A DNA stretch of 51,155 bases from JBOHBN01 sp050698355. GTDB taxonomy: Bacteria > Actinomycetota > Actinomycetes > Streptosporangiales > WHST01. The notes under the pieces are model-generated. The model was not told the DNA's origin. It saw only the letters and a list, made by a program, of their open reading frames with translations, and did no database searches. Shown piece by piece: positions 6,651 to 13,472 of the stretch. Made by a program: the position numbers and the translations under genes. The stretch covers positions 1 to 51,155 of the forward strand of contig JBOHBN010000288.1 of the NCBI GenBank assembly GCA_050698355.1, read 5' to 3'. The first letter of the stretch is position 1. The number at the start of each line of letters is the position of its first letter.

Positions 6651-7382
6651 GTGTGCGCGTCGCAGGGGGATGGCCCGGAGTTCATCAAGCTCGCGCTCGC
6701 GCGGGCGATGTCGCTGCACGCGCAGGGAGACCTGGTCAGCCGCATGGTTACCGAGTTGGCCACCGACATCATCGAGGGCAGGCTCCAGGCCGGGCACGAG
6801 CTGACGTCGGTCGACCTGGGCAGGCGCTTCGGCACGAGCCGCACACCGGTACGCGAGGCGCTCGCGGTGCTGCAACGCGAGGGTCTCGTCGACGTACGGC
6901 CGCGCAAGCGCCCGCGCGTCGCGACCTTGACGATCAACGAGATCCGCGACCTCTACCAGATCCGCGCACACCTTTACTCGCTCGTGAGCGAGCGCATCGT
7001 CGGGGAGGGGGACGAGGCGAACATCGAACGCCTCGACGGTCCGCTCGCACGGATGGGGGACGCCGTTGCCGCGGGCGACCCATTGCGGTACTTCTACCTG
7101 ACCGTTGAGTTCCGCGACATCGAGGCGGAGATATGCCCGAACCGGCGCGTGGGCAGCATCATCGAGTCTCTCGGTCTTCGCATCTATCAGCTCCGTCGCT
7201 ACGGGTTGTCGCTACCCGGACGGATCGAGGTCTCGTACCGCGACTACTGCCGGCTACGCGAGGCGTACAGCGACCGTGACCGGGAGCTGGCCGTCGCGAT
7301 CGCGCGGTCGCTCATGCACAAGGCGCTTGCGGTCATCGAGACGTACTGGGACGGCGACTCGCCCCGGGAACCCGCGTCCTGA
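6651..7382 (+). CDS. GntR family regulator, FCD subfamily
   Basis: A 243-aa cytoplasmic regulator. The winged-helix domain (about residues 20-85) shows VTELATDIIEGRLQAGHELT, LGRRFGTSRTPVREALAVLQ and EGLVDVRPRKRPRVA. The C-terminal helical domain (YQIRAHLYSLVSERI onward, with H302-type metal/acid-binding positions not clearly resolvable) fits the FCD group, which usually senses organic acids. It is divergent from the HD/Ldh2/MHS operon and probably controls it and itself through the nested repeat at 6554-6587. GTG 6651 is chosen from the leaderless promoter. An in-frame ATG at 6708 would still retain the helix-turn-helix. Confidence 0.88.
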   Translation: MCASQGDGPEFIKLALARAMSLHAQGDLVSRMVTELATDIIEGRLQAGHELTSVDLGRRFGTSRTPVREALAVLQREGLVDVRPRKRPRVATLTINEIRDLYQIRAHLYSLVSERIVGEGDEANIERLDGPLARMGDAVAAGDPLRYFYLTVEFRDIEAEICPNRRVGSIIESLGLRIYQLRRYGLSLPGRIEVSYRDYCRLREAYSDRDRELAVAIARSLMHKALAVIETYWDGDSPREPAS

Positions 7383-7634
7383 CGGCCATGCGACCGTGGG
7401 TGACATCGACCTGGACGAGCCCGTGGCGTATCGGTCAGAGTTGGCAAAGGGCGTCCAGTCCGGCAGGTTCCGATACTTGCGCCCGGGCTTCTCGATGCCG
7501 CTCCGCGATGCCGCCGCGCAGATGCTCGTAATGAGTCCTTCTGCCTGGTGGGGCGCCGCTGGGCGTGCAAATGAGCCGGGGCGCCTCACTGGTGAGCCCC
7601 GGGGCGGCTCGCCAGGACAAGATCCGTTCGGTGT

Positions 7635-7668
7635 GGCCGCAACGCGCAGAAACCTGCGCGTCGCGGCC
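7635..7668. terminator. Strong hairpin downstream of GntR gene
   Basis: Arms GGCCGC-A-ACGCGCAG and CTGCGCGT-C-GCGGCC form a 15-bp stem with one mismatch and an AAAC tetraloop. No T-run follows on either strand. It lies about 250 bp after the GntR stop. It may end that transcript factor-dependently or be part of a decayed element. Confidence 0.45.
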
Positions 7669-8084
7669 GGAAGAAACAGATCTTGGTAGGGCCTCGGCCG
7701 AGCGGGGGCTGCTGGCGCGAGTATCGGCGCTACCAGCCACACCGGCCGCAACAGCACCCATTTGCGGACCAGTGACAACGTGTGCACCAGCCTGGTCTTC
7801 GAGGCGCTCGGCCACGACGAGCGGTCTCGGATACAGGTCGTCAACGACTTCTGTCGTGGTATCGGCTTGCCGGCCACCATCCACCGTCACGCCCTCCCTG
7901 ACACCACGTTGGTCCCCTGGTACCACGGCAATGACTCGATGACCACGACAAGGGCCACGGATCAACTCAGGCTCCTCCACATGATTGTGCAGGCGTCAGC
8001 CGGGCGAGGACACTGCAATGGGCACCGCGGCTGTTCCCGCGTGCGAGGCAGCTTCGTACGCGGTATCGTTTACTGGATTGGGCG

Positions 8085-8099
8085 TTCCGCAAAATGGAC
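8085..8099 (+). promoter_or_regulatory. Candidate IclR autoregulatory site
   Basis: TTCCGCAAAATGGA, preceded by GCG, has the TTCC...GGA dyad common in IclR-family operators. The half-site GCGTTCCG is repeated exactly at 8912-8919 in front of the thiolase gene. It lies about 30 bp before the IclR start. Confidence 0.5.
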
Positions 8100-8127
8100 C
8101 ACGCCATTGTGCCGGAATGGGGAAGCT

Positions 8128-8922
8128 GTGCAGGACGACGAAGACTCCAAGGAACGGTTTCCGGTACGCGCGGTCGCGCGCGCTGTTGACCTGTTGATGG
8201 TGCTCACCCAGGGCCCGCGGAGTCTGGGTGATCTCGCGCAGGAGGCCGGCCTGTCGAAGGCGACGGCGCACCGGCTGCTGGCCAGCCTGCGCTACCAGGA
8301 CATCGTTATCCAGGACCCGAGTGCGGGCGAGTACAGCCTCGGCCCCGGGTGCTTTCGGCTGGTCGAAGCGGTGAGTGACGGAATGAGTGGGCTCGGCGCG
8401 CTGGCCCGGCCGGTGCTCGAGCGGTTGCGGGAGGAAACCGGCGAGACGATCACGTTGCACGTACGGGTCGCGAGCCAGCGCATCTGTATCGAGGAGCTGA
8501 CCAGCACGCACGCCATGCGGTACACAGCCGGGCTCGGGGCGACTTCGCCGGTGCACGTGGGTTCGGCGGGCAAGCTCCTGCTCGCATACTTGGACAATCC
8601 GGTGCGCGAGCGGCTTCTACGCACTGTCACGCTTACGCCGGTCACGTCGGCGACGGTGACCGACGTCGACCAGCTCCGCCACGAGTTCGACCAGATCCGC
8701 GAGTTCGGCTGGGCGGAGAGCCGGGGCGAGCGCATCGTCGGTGCCGTAGCCGTGAGCGCGCCGGTATTCGATGCGGAGGGTGGCATCCTGGCGGCGCTGA
8801 GCGTCCTGGGCCCGGAGGCACGCCTGCATTCCCGCCATTTCATGGCCGCGCGAGGCCTCGTCGTCGCCGCGGCGGCCGATGTGACCGGGATGCTGCGCAA
8901 GCTCGCCGAGAGCGTTCCGTAG
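8128..8922 (+). CDS. IclR family transcriptional regulator
   Basis: A 264-aa regulator. The N-terminal winged helix (about residues 10-70) has VARAVDLLMVLTQGPRSLGD, AGLSKATAHRLLASL and YSLGPGCFRL. The C-terminal GAF-like effector domain shows GETITLHVRVASQRICIEEL, HVGSAGKLLLAYL, ESRGERIVGAVAVSAPVFD and AALSVLGP. IclR proteins typically respond to small organic or aromatic acids. GTG 8128 follows the purine-rich GGGGA about 6 nt upstream. The frame is open further left but shows no protein-like sequence there. It lies 33 bp upstream of the thiolase/DUF35 pair in the same direction, with matching half-sites before itself and before that pair, so it is the obvious local regulator of the catabolic cluster. 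Confidence 0.9.
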   Translation: MQDDEDSKERFPVRAVARAVDLLMVLTQGPRSLGDLAQEAGLSKATAHRLLASLRYQDIVIQDPSAGEYSLGPGCFRLVEAVSDGMSGLGALARPVLERLREETGETITLHVRVASQRICIEELTSTHAMRYTAGLGATSPVHVGSAGKLLLAYLDNPVRERLLRTVTLTPVTSATVTDVDQLRHEFDQIREFGWAESRGERIVGAVAVSAPVFDAEGGILAALSVLGPEARLHSRHFMAARGLVVAAAADVTGMLRKLAESVP

Positions 8923-8949
8923 AACGAATCAGGCGACCCGTAGTATGAT
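8913..8949 (+). promoter_or_regulatory. Operator and leaderless promoter of thiolase gene
   Basis: CGTTC-CGTA-GAACG (8913-8926) is a perfect dyad that overlaps the IclR stop codon and shares GCGTTCCG with the site before the IclR gene. A -10 box TATGAT (8944-8949) ends 6 nt before the GTG at 8956, so the transcript is probably leaderless. No convincing -35 is present, which fits a promoter needing an activator. Confidence 0.55.
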
Positions 8950-8955
8950 ACAGGG

Positions 8956-10128
8956 GTGAAAGTCCAGGCCGTCGAAGTCGCTGGCGTGGGGATGCATGCC
9001 TTTGGGCGGTATCCGGCGAGCTCCCTGAAGGACCTCGGTCGTGTGGCTGCTGTCCGCGCTTTGCAGGACGCTGGGCTCGGGCCGGCGGAGGTCGACGCGG
9101 TGTACTCCGCGAACGCGCTCGCGGGTCTACTCACCGGTCAGGAGCAGGTGCGCGGTGAGACCGTTGTGCGCGACATTGGCATTGAGGGCATCCCGGTAGT
9201 GAACGTCGAGAATGCCTGCGCGAGCGGGTCGACCGCCCTTCGTGAGGCAACTATCGCGGTGTCGGCAGGTGCTGCTGACGTTGTGCTTGCTGTCGGTTTC
9301 GAGAAGATGTACCAGGCGGATCGCGCTCGTGCGCTGCATGCTCTGCGTTCTGCGGCGGACCTTGACGTCGTCGGTGGACTCGGGTTGCAGTTCACCGGCA
9401 TCTACGCGATGCGGCTGCGCAAGCGGCTCGATGAGGGCAGCCTGCGGCTGGACGACCTCGTCGCGGCGACCGTGAAGGCCCATGCGAGCGGCGCCCGTAA
9501 CCCGTACGCGCAACACCGCAAGCCGGTGACTGCCGAGGAGGTGACCGCGAGCCGACCGATCGCCGAACCCCTCACCTTGCTCATGTGCAGCTCGATCGGT
9601 GACGGCGCGGCGGCTGCCGTGGTGACCCGACGCGGGCGGTGCTCGGTCGACGACGGCCGACCCGGGGTCGGTGTTCGAGCCAACGCCATGCGTACCGCGC
9701 GAACTGTACGCGACGATCGAGGCGACGAGATCGCGGCGGCTACCGCCCGGGAAGCCTACGCCGATGCCGAGGTCGGCCCCGAGGATCTTGACGTGCTCGA
9801 GGTTCACGATGCGATGGCACCGGGCGAACTGCTCTACTACGAGCAGCTCGGCCTTTGCGAGTACGGCGAGGCCGGTGCCTTGCTCGCATCCGGCGATACC
9901 GGTCCGGGCGGTCGCCATGTGGTCAATCCGAGCGGTGGGCTGTCGGCCCGCGGGCACCCAGTCGGCGCAACCGGCCTGGCGCAGATCGCCGAGCTGACCT
10001 GGCAGCTGCGTGGTGAGGCCGGTGAGCGGCAGGTTCCCGGTGCGCGCCTGGCGCTCGCGCAAAACAGCGGCGGTTGGATGGACGGTGAGTCGGCGGTGTC
10101 GGTCATGCACGTGCTGGAAAGACTCTGA
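8956..10128 (+). CDS. Thiolase-fold acyl-CoA thiolase/aldolase
   Basis: A 390-aa protein of the thiolase superfamily, closest in pattern to the SCP2/lipid-transfer thiolase-like group. It keeps a nucleophile-type Cys88 in NVENACASGSTAL, the LMCSSIGDGAAAAVV segment and the C-terminal NPSGGLSARGHPVGATGLAQ, with the catalytic His in GHP. A DUF35 protein follows with a 1-nt overlap (TGATG). Such pairs form complexes that do either thiolytic or retro-aldol cleavage of acyl-CoAs, for example Ltp2 with its DUF35 partner in steroid side-chain breakdown. Opposite lies the B12 mutase operon, so it may perform the final C-C cleavage of the same pathway. The GTG start has a -10 box 6 nt upstream and no Shine-Dalgarno. 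Confidence 0.85.
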   Translation: MKVQAVEVAGVGMHAFGRYPASSLKDLGRVAAVRALQDAGLGPAEVDAVYSANALAGLLTGQEQVRGETVVRDIGIEGIPVVNVENACASGSTALREATIAVSAGAADVVLAVGFEKMYQADRARALHALRSAADLDVVGGLGLQFTGIYAMRLRKRLDEGSLRLDDLVAATVKAHASGARNPYAQHRKPVTAEEVTASRPIAEPLTLLMCSSIGDGAAAAVVTRRGRCSVDDGRPGVGVRANAMRTARTVRDDRGDEIAAATAREAYADAEVGPEDLDVLEVHDAMAPGELLYYEQLGLCEYGEAGALLASGDTGPGGRHVVNPSGGLSARGHPVGATGLAQIAELTWQLRGEAGERQVPGARLALAQNSGGWMDGESAVSVMHVLERL

Positions 10129-10514
10129 TGAGCGAACTTGCACCGCTACTCGCCGCGCCCAATACCGGCGACAGGCAGCGCGTCGACGACGTTGCCGGGC
10201 GGCTTGTCGGCGGCCGGTGCGCGGCGTGCGGCACCGTAACCTGGCCGCGGCGAGCTGCGTGTCCCAGGTGCGTGTCCGGCGACGTGGCGGATGCGAACCT
10301 ACCCACGCAGGGGACGCTAGTTACCGTCACCACGGTATGGGTGCCGGTTGAGGGCATCGAGCCGCCGTACACCCTCGGGCTTGTTCGGCTTGGCGGCGCC
10401 GAGGTGTTTGCGCACATCCGCGGCCTGGACGATGCCGCGCGGGTGCCGGTCCCTGTCGTGCTCAGGCTGGATCGCGAGGCCAGCCCCCCGTTCTGGTTCG
10501 TGCCGCGCCAGTAG
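10128..10514 (+). CDS. DUF35 Zn-ribbon/OB-fold acyl-CoA-binding protein
   Basis: A 128-aa protein. It has a rubredoxin-like zinc ribbon with Cys31, Cys34, Cys45 and Cys48 (GRCAACG and ACPRC) followed by an OB-fold (TQGTLVTVTTVWVP, YTLGLVRLGGAEVFAHI). DUF35 proteins bind to thiolase-fold partners and help place the acyl-CoA; they are usually encoded next to them, as here. The ATG overlaps the thiolase stop by one base. It ends 12 bp from the converging B12-subunit gene, with no room for a separate terminator. Confidence 0.88.
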   Translation: MSELAPLLAAPNTGDRQRVDDVAGRLVGGRCAACGTVTWPRRAACPRCVSGDVADANLPTQGTLVTVTTVWVPVEGIEPPYTLGLVRLGGAEVFAHIRGLDDAARVPVPVVLRLDREASPPFWFVPRQ

Positions 10515-10526
10515 CACTGCCGGCGC

Positions 10527-10934
10527 TCAGGGCTGCGTGGCGATGTCCTTGATGGCCTTGACGATGTCGTCCATGGGCGTGCCCGGCCCAAAGTAGCTAC
10601 GCACTCCCCGGCCGAGCATGCGGTTGACCTCGTCCTCTTCCTCGATCCCGCCCGCAACCACCGGGATGGGCTCGTCGAAGCCGTCGATGAGCTCGACAAG
10701 CTCGACGCTGAAGTCCGCGAGACCGCCGCTGAGGCAGCTCACCCCAATGGCGTCGGCGTCCTCGGCCACAGCGGTACGTGCGATCCCCTCAGGGGCGTTG
10801 CGCTTGCCGAGATAGATGACCTCAACCCCCGCCTCGGTCAGGTACTTTGCCACGTTGCGGATGCCCACGTCGTGGCCGTCGAGCCCCACCTTCGCCAACA
10901 CCACCCGGATCCGTGCGTCGTCGGCGCCGGTCAC
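10527..10934 (-). CDS. Acyl-CoA mutase small subunit, B12-binding
   Basis: A 135-aa free-standing cobalamin-binding domain. LAKVGLDGHDVG carries the DxHxxG motif (Asp19, His21, Gly24); His21 is the lower cobalt ligand. GVSCLSGGLADF and VVAGGIEEEDE complete the usual pattern. It forms the active enzyme with the large subunit encoded just upstream. GTG 10934 overlaps the large-subunit stop (GTGA), so translation is coupled and stoichiometry near 1:1 is likely. A separate small subunit is the arrangement of isobutyryl-CoA and 2-hydroxyisobutyryl-CoA mutases, not of the fused methylmalonyl-CoA mutase MutB. Confidence 0.92.
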   Translation of the reverse strand: MTGADDARIRVVLAKVGLDGHDVGIRNVAKYLTEAGVEVIYLGKRNAPEGIARTAVAEDADAIGVSCLSGGLADFSVELVELIDGFDEPIPVVAGGIEEEDEVNRMLGRGVRSYFGPGTPMDDIVKAIKDIATQP

Positions 10935-12523
10935 GCGGCACTCTCCAGGCCGCGTCTGGTCGCATCCATCAGCTGCTCGATCGTGGCACCCACGTGCAAC
11001 GCTCGCACGGTGGCGGGTACCACGTTGTCCGAGCCGGCCGCGCACCGTTCGACCTCGGCGAGGCAGCCGTCGAGCCGTGGGCCCGCGTACTCGCGCTTGT
11101 GCGCGCCGACACGGTTGGCGAGATCGGTTTCGATGTCCGCGGTACCGGACGCCGGGGCGCTCGACCCCTGGAACAGCTGTTCCCACTGCGGCGTCCGGTT
11201 GGCGTTCTCACCGATCCACACCCGCTCGCCGCTGTCGAGCTGGCGGGTACGCCGGCTGCGGAGCTCGTCGATCCGCCGGACGATATAGCCGTTCTGGATG
11301 CAGGCAAGCCCACCACCGTTCGCCTCCACACGAGCCATCTCCGCGGTGACCTGGTCGGTGAACCAGGCGCCGATCTCCTCCATCTTGTGGCTGCCGGCGA
11401 GTGGGTCCACAGACATGGCGACGCCGTGTTCGTTGCCGACGACCTGCTGGGTGCGCAACGCCAGCGCGGCCGCGTCCAGAGAGGGTACCCGCAGCGCCTC
11501 GTCGTACGCTGCGGCGCACAGGTAGTCGGCGCCTCCCAGCACGGCCGCGGTCACGCTCACCGCGCAGCGCGGCACGTTGACGAGGGGTTCGGCGTTGGTC
11601 TCCAGGCCGTGTGAGTACCCCATCAATGCGACCGGCTCAGGATCGACGCCGTAGCGGTCGCGCAGGATGTTTCCCCACAATGACCGGGTGTACCTGAACA
11701 CGACAGCGCCGAGGAACAGGTCGCTTCGTTCGTTCAGGAAGAGCATGATCCGGCGTGCCGCGGCTGCGGGATCGTAGCCGCGAATGACAAGCTCGTCGAG
11801 GTAGCTGATCGCGTTGGAAAGTGCGAACGCGACAGCGACGACCGGGCCGGCGCCGGCGACATCGTAGTGGTTCGAGCACACCGTCATCGCGTATCCGGGC
11901 AGGTTCTCCTCGATGGCGTACGCGACGGCGTCGCAGGCGAGGCGGCGCGCCTGCTCAGGGGTGAAGATCTCGGTGCCCCGGGCGGTGAACTCCTTGAGCG
12001 GGTCGTTCTGCATGACAAGTCCGACGTGTCCCGCCCGGCGCTCGCGCAGCACCTCCGACACCATCGCGAGTCCCACGTGGCCGACCGAGTTCGCGAGCAT
12101 CCCGACGCTGTCCAGCGCGGCCACGTCGGTCGCCGCGAAAATGGCGCGCGCATCATCGAGCGTCGCGCACGAGACACCCGCACGCCCGACCTGCGCGCGC
12201 GACAGCCTGTGATCGGGATCGAAACCAAGCTGGGAGGGCAGGTCGCATGCGAGCAGGATCGATTCGGCCCCCAGCTCGGTGAGTATGCGCACCCGTTCCC
12301 CGGTCACCTGCGGGCTCTGGTGACCGACGTAGACCATCGCACGCGGCCGGTACGGCGCCGGGGCCGCCGACCGGCTTGCGATCCACGCGTCCAGGTCCGG
12401 GTCCCCCGGTAGCGGCCCGTAGTGCTTGCGGATCGGAAGCTCCGCGTCGTTCGCGCGGGACGCGTCCTCGGTGCTGCCCGCGGTCTCGTTCTTCTGCTGT
12501 TCGACGCTGGGATCAGCCGTCAC
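10931..12523 (-). CDS. B12-dependent acyl-CoA mutase large subunit, novel type
   Basis: A 530-aa TIM-barrel subunit of the methylmalonyl-CoA mutase family. It rearranges the carbon skeleton of an acyl-CoA by a radical from adenosylcobalamin. Recognisable parts are LACDLPSQLGFDPDH (91-105), MQNDPLKEFTARGTEIFTPE (171-190), SNHYDVAGAG (217-226), AYDEALRVPS and LRTQQVVGNEHGV. Aligned by spacing to P. shermanii MutB, Tyr89 and Arg207 appear kept as Tyr65 and Arg182, which speaks for a carboxylated substrate. Tyr243 is Asn218, while the next His is kept (His219). The usual RQYAGF is MVYVGH. Overall divergence is high, so I do not call it MutB, Icm or Hcm. It overlaps the LLM gene by 11 nt. Confidence 0.88.
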   Translation of the reverse strand: MTADPSVEQQKNETAGSTEDASRANDAELPIRKHYGPLPGDPDLDAWIASRSAAPAPYRPRAMVYVGHQSPQVTGERVRILTELGAESILLACDLPSQLGFDPDHRLSRAQVGRAGVSCATLDDARAIFAATDVAALDSVGMLANSVGHVGLAMVSEVLRERRAGHVGLVMQNDPLKEFTARGTEIFTPEQARRLACDAVAYAIEENLPGYAMTVCSNHYDVAGAGPVVAVAFALSNAISYLDELVIRGYDPAAAARRIMLFLNERSDLFLGAVVFRYTRSLWGNILRDRYGVDPEPVALMGYSHGLETNAEPLVNVPRCAVSVTAAVLGGADYLCAAAYDEALRVPSLDAAALALRTQQVVGNEHGVAMSVDPLAGSHKMEEIGAWFTDQVTAEMARVEANGGGLACIQNGYIVRRIDELRSRRTRQLDSGERVWIGENANRTPQWEQLFQGSSAPASGTADIETDLANRVGAHKREYAGPRLDGCLAEVERCAAGSDNVVPATVRALHVGATIEQLMDATRRGLESAA

Positions 12524-13472
12524 GAGAGCTCACCGTCTTTCCGCGAAAGTCGTTCAGAACCTCGCCTACACGTTCGAGCATGTCCTCGGACTCGGCCGTC
12601 GGCAAGGCCGGCCACTGGCAGCGGAGCACGACGGTGTCGACGCCGCCCCGCGCGTAGGTCGAGAGCTGCTCGACGCAGTCTGAGACCGAGCCGAGCAGGT
12701 AGCGGTCGGTCAACACATCCGGATCGGGCGCGGCGTCGTCACCGTAGCCCCAGCGAGCGTAGCGACGCAGCCGCTGTGTCGCGTGCTCGTACGCCGTGGT
12801 TCGCGGCTCCTTCTTGGTAACGAAGATGTCCCGGCGCAGCACGATGCCCTGACTGGATGCGGATGCCCACGACAGCGCCGCTGATGCGGGCGTCGTCGGT
12901 CCGGTGTACGGCATGTACCCAGCCTGCAATACCTTGTCGAAGCGGGCTCGTGTGGTGGCCGCGCACCAGATCGGGGGCCGTGGACGCTGCACCGGCGTGA
13001 TGCTCGCCCGTACCCCGTCGAGAGCGAAGTGCCGGCCGTTGTACGTCACGGGTTCGCCGGACCACAGCCGTTCGATGACCTCTAGTGCTTCCCGGTGCCG
13101 GGCCCCCCGCTCCTGCCGAGGGACCCCGAGTGACTCGAACTCGACCGGCCGGTATCCCTGTCCGACACCCAGGATGAGCCGGCCGCCGGAGAGCACGTCC
13201 AGGGATGCCGTCTGCTCGGCGATGTGCACGGGCTCGTGCAGCGGGAGAAGGAGCACACCGGTGGCGAGTCGCATCGACCCGGTCTCAGGGACGAGGCGAG
13301 ACAGCAGCGGTAGGGGCTGCAGGTACGGCTCCGGCCCGGTCAGGATGTGCTGCCCGGCGACGATGATGTCGAACCCGAGCTCGCGCGCTCTGCGGGCGTT
13401 CCGCACCGCCGCGTCCGCGAGGTCGGTGCCTGCAGCCTGGTTCGGCGCGGCGAGTAGCAGACCGAACTTCAC
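12513..13472 (-). CDS. LLM-class flavin/F420 oxidoreductase
   Basis: A 319-aa bacterial-luciferase-like TIM-barrel enzyme. MKFGLLLAAPNQ starts the first strand. Then come RRARELGFDIIVAGQHI, MRLATGVLLLPLHEPVHIAE, LDVLSGGRLILGVGQGY and RHREALEVIERLW, all family signatures. It could be an F420-dependent dehydrogenase or an FMNH2-dependent monooxygenase; sequence alone does not decide. It lies inside the CoA-ligase/mutase operon, with a 4-nt overlap with the CoA ligase (ATGA) and 11 nt with the mutase, so it should act on the acid or acyl-CoA handled there, for instance to introduce or oxidise a hydroxyl before rearrangement. Confidence 0.85.
   Translation of the reverse strand: MKFGLLLAAPNQAAGTDLADAAVRNARRARELGFDIIVAGQHILTGPEPYLQPLPLLSRLVPETGSMRLATGVLLLPLHEPVHIAEQTASLDVLSGGRLILGVGQGYRPVEFESLGVPRQERGARHREALEVIERLWSGEPVTYNGRHFALDGVRASITPVQRPRPPIWCAATTRARFDKVLQAGYMPYTGPTTPASAALSWASASSQGIVLRRDIFVTKKEPRTTAYEHATQRLRRYARWGYGDDAAPDPDVLTDRYLLGSVSDCVEQLSTYARGGVDTVVLRCQWPALPTAESEDMLERVGEVLNDFRGKTVSSRDG

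Larger units (their letters stand above)
7383..8127. other. 745 bp without a recognisable gene
   Basis: Open frames exist on both strands but none has a Shine-Dalgarno, a recognisable domain or the codon pattern of its neighbours. One frame (7762 on, plus strand) is merely open into the IclR gene and includes SLVFEALGHDERSRIQVVND, which could be a decayed coding remnant. The stretch holds the strong hairpin at 7635-7668, a GC-rich inverted repeat near 7590-7612 and, at its right end, the IclR control region. Confidence 0.5.

Noticed and set aside
7762..8127. N-terminal extension of the IclR protein
   Set aside because: The frame is open but the added 122 residues show no protein family, and the IclR operator and Shine-Dalgarno support the GTG at 8128.
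10931..12523. Calling the mutase MutB or IcmA
   Set aside because: Split subunits argue against MutB, retained Arg182 argues against Icm/Hcm, and Asn218 fits none of them. A specific name is not supported.
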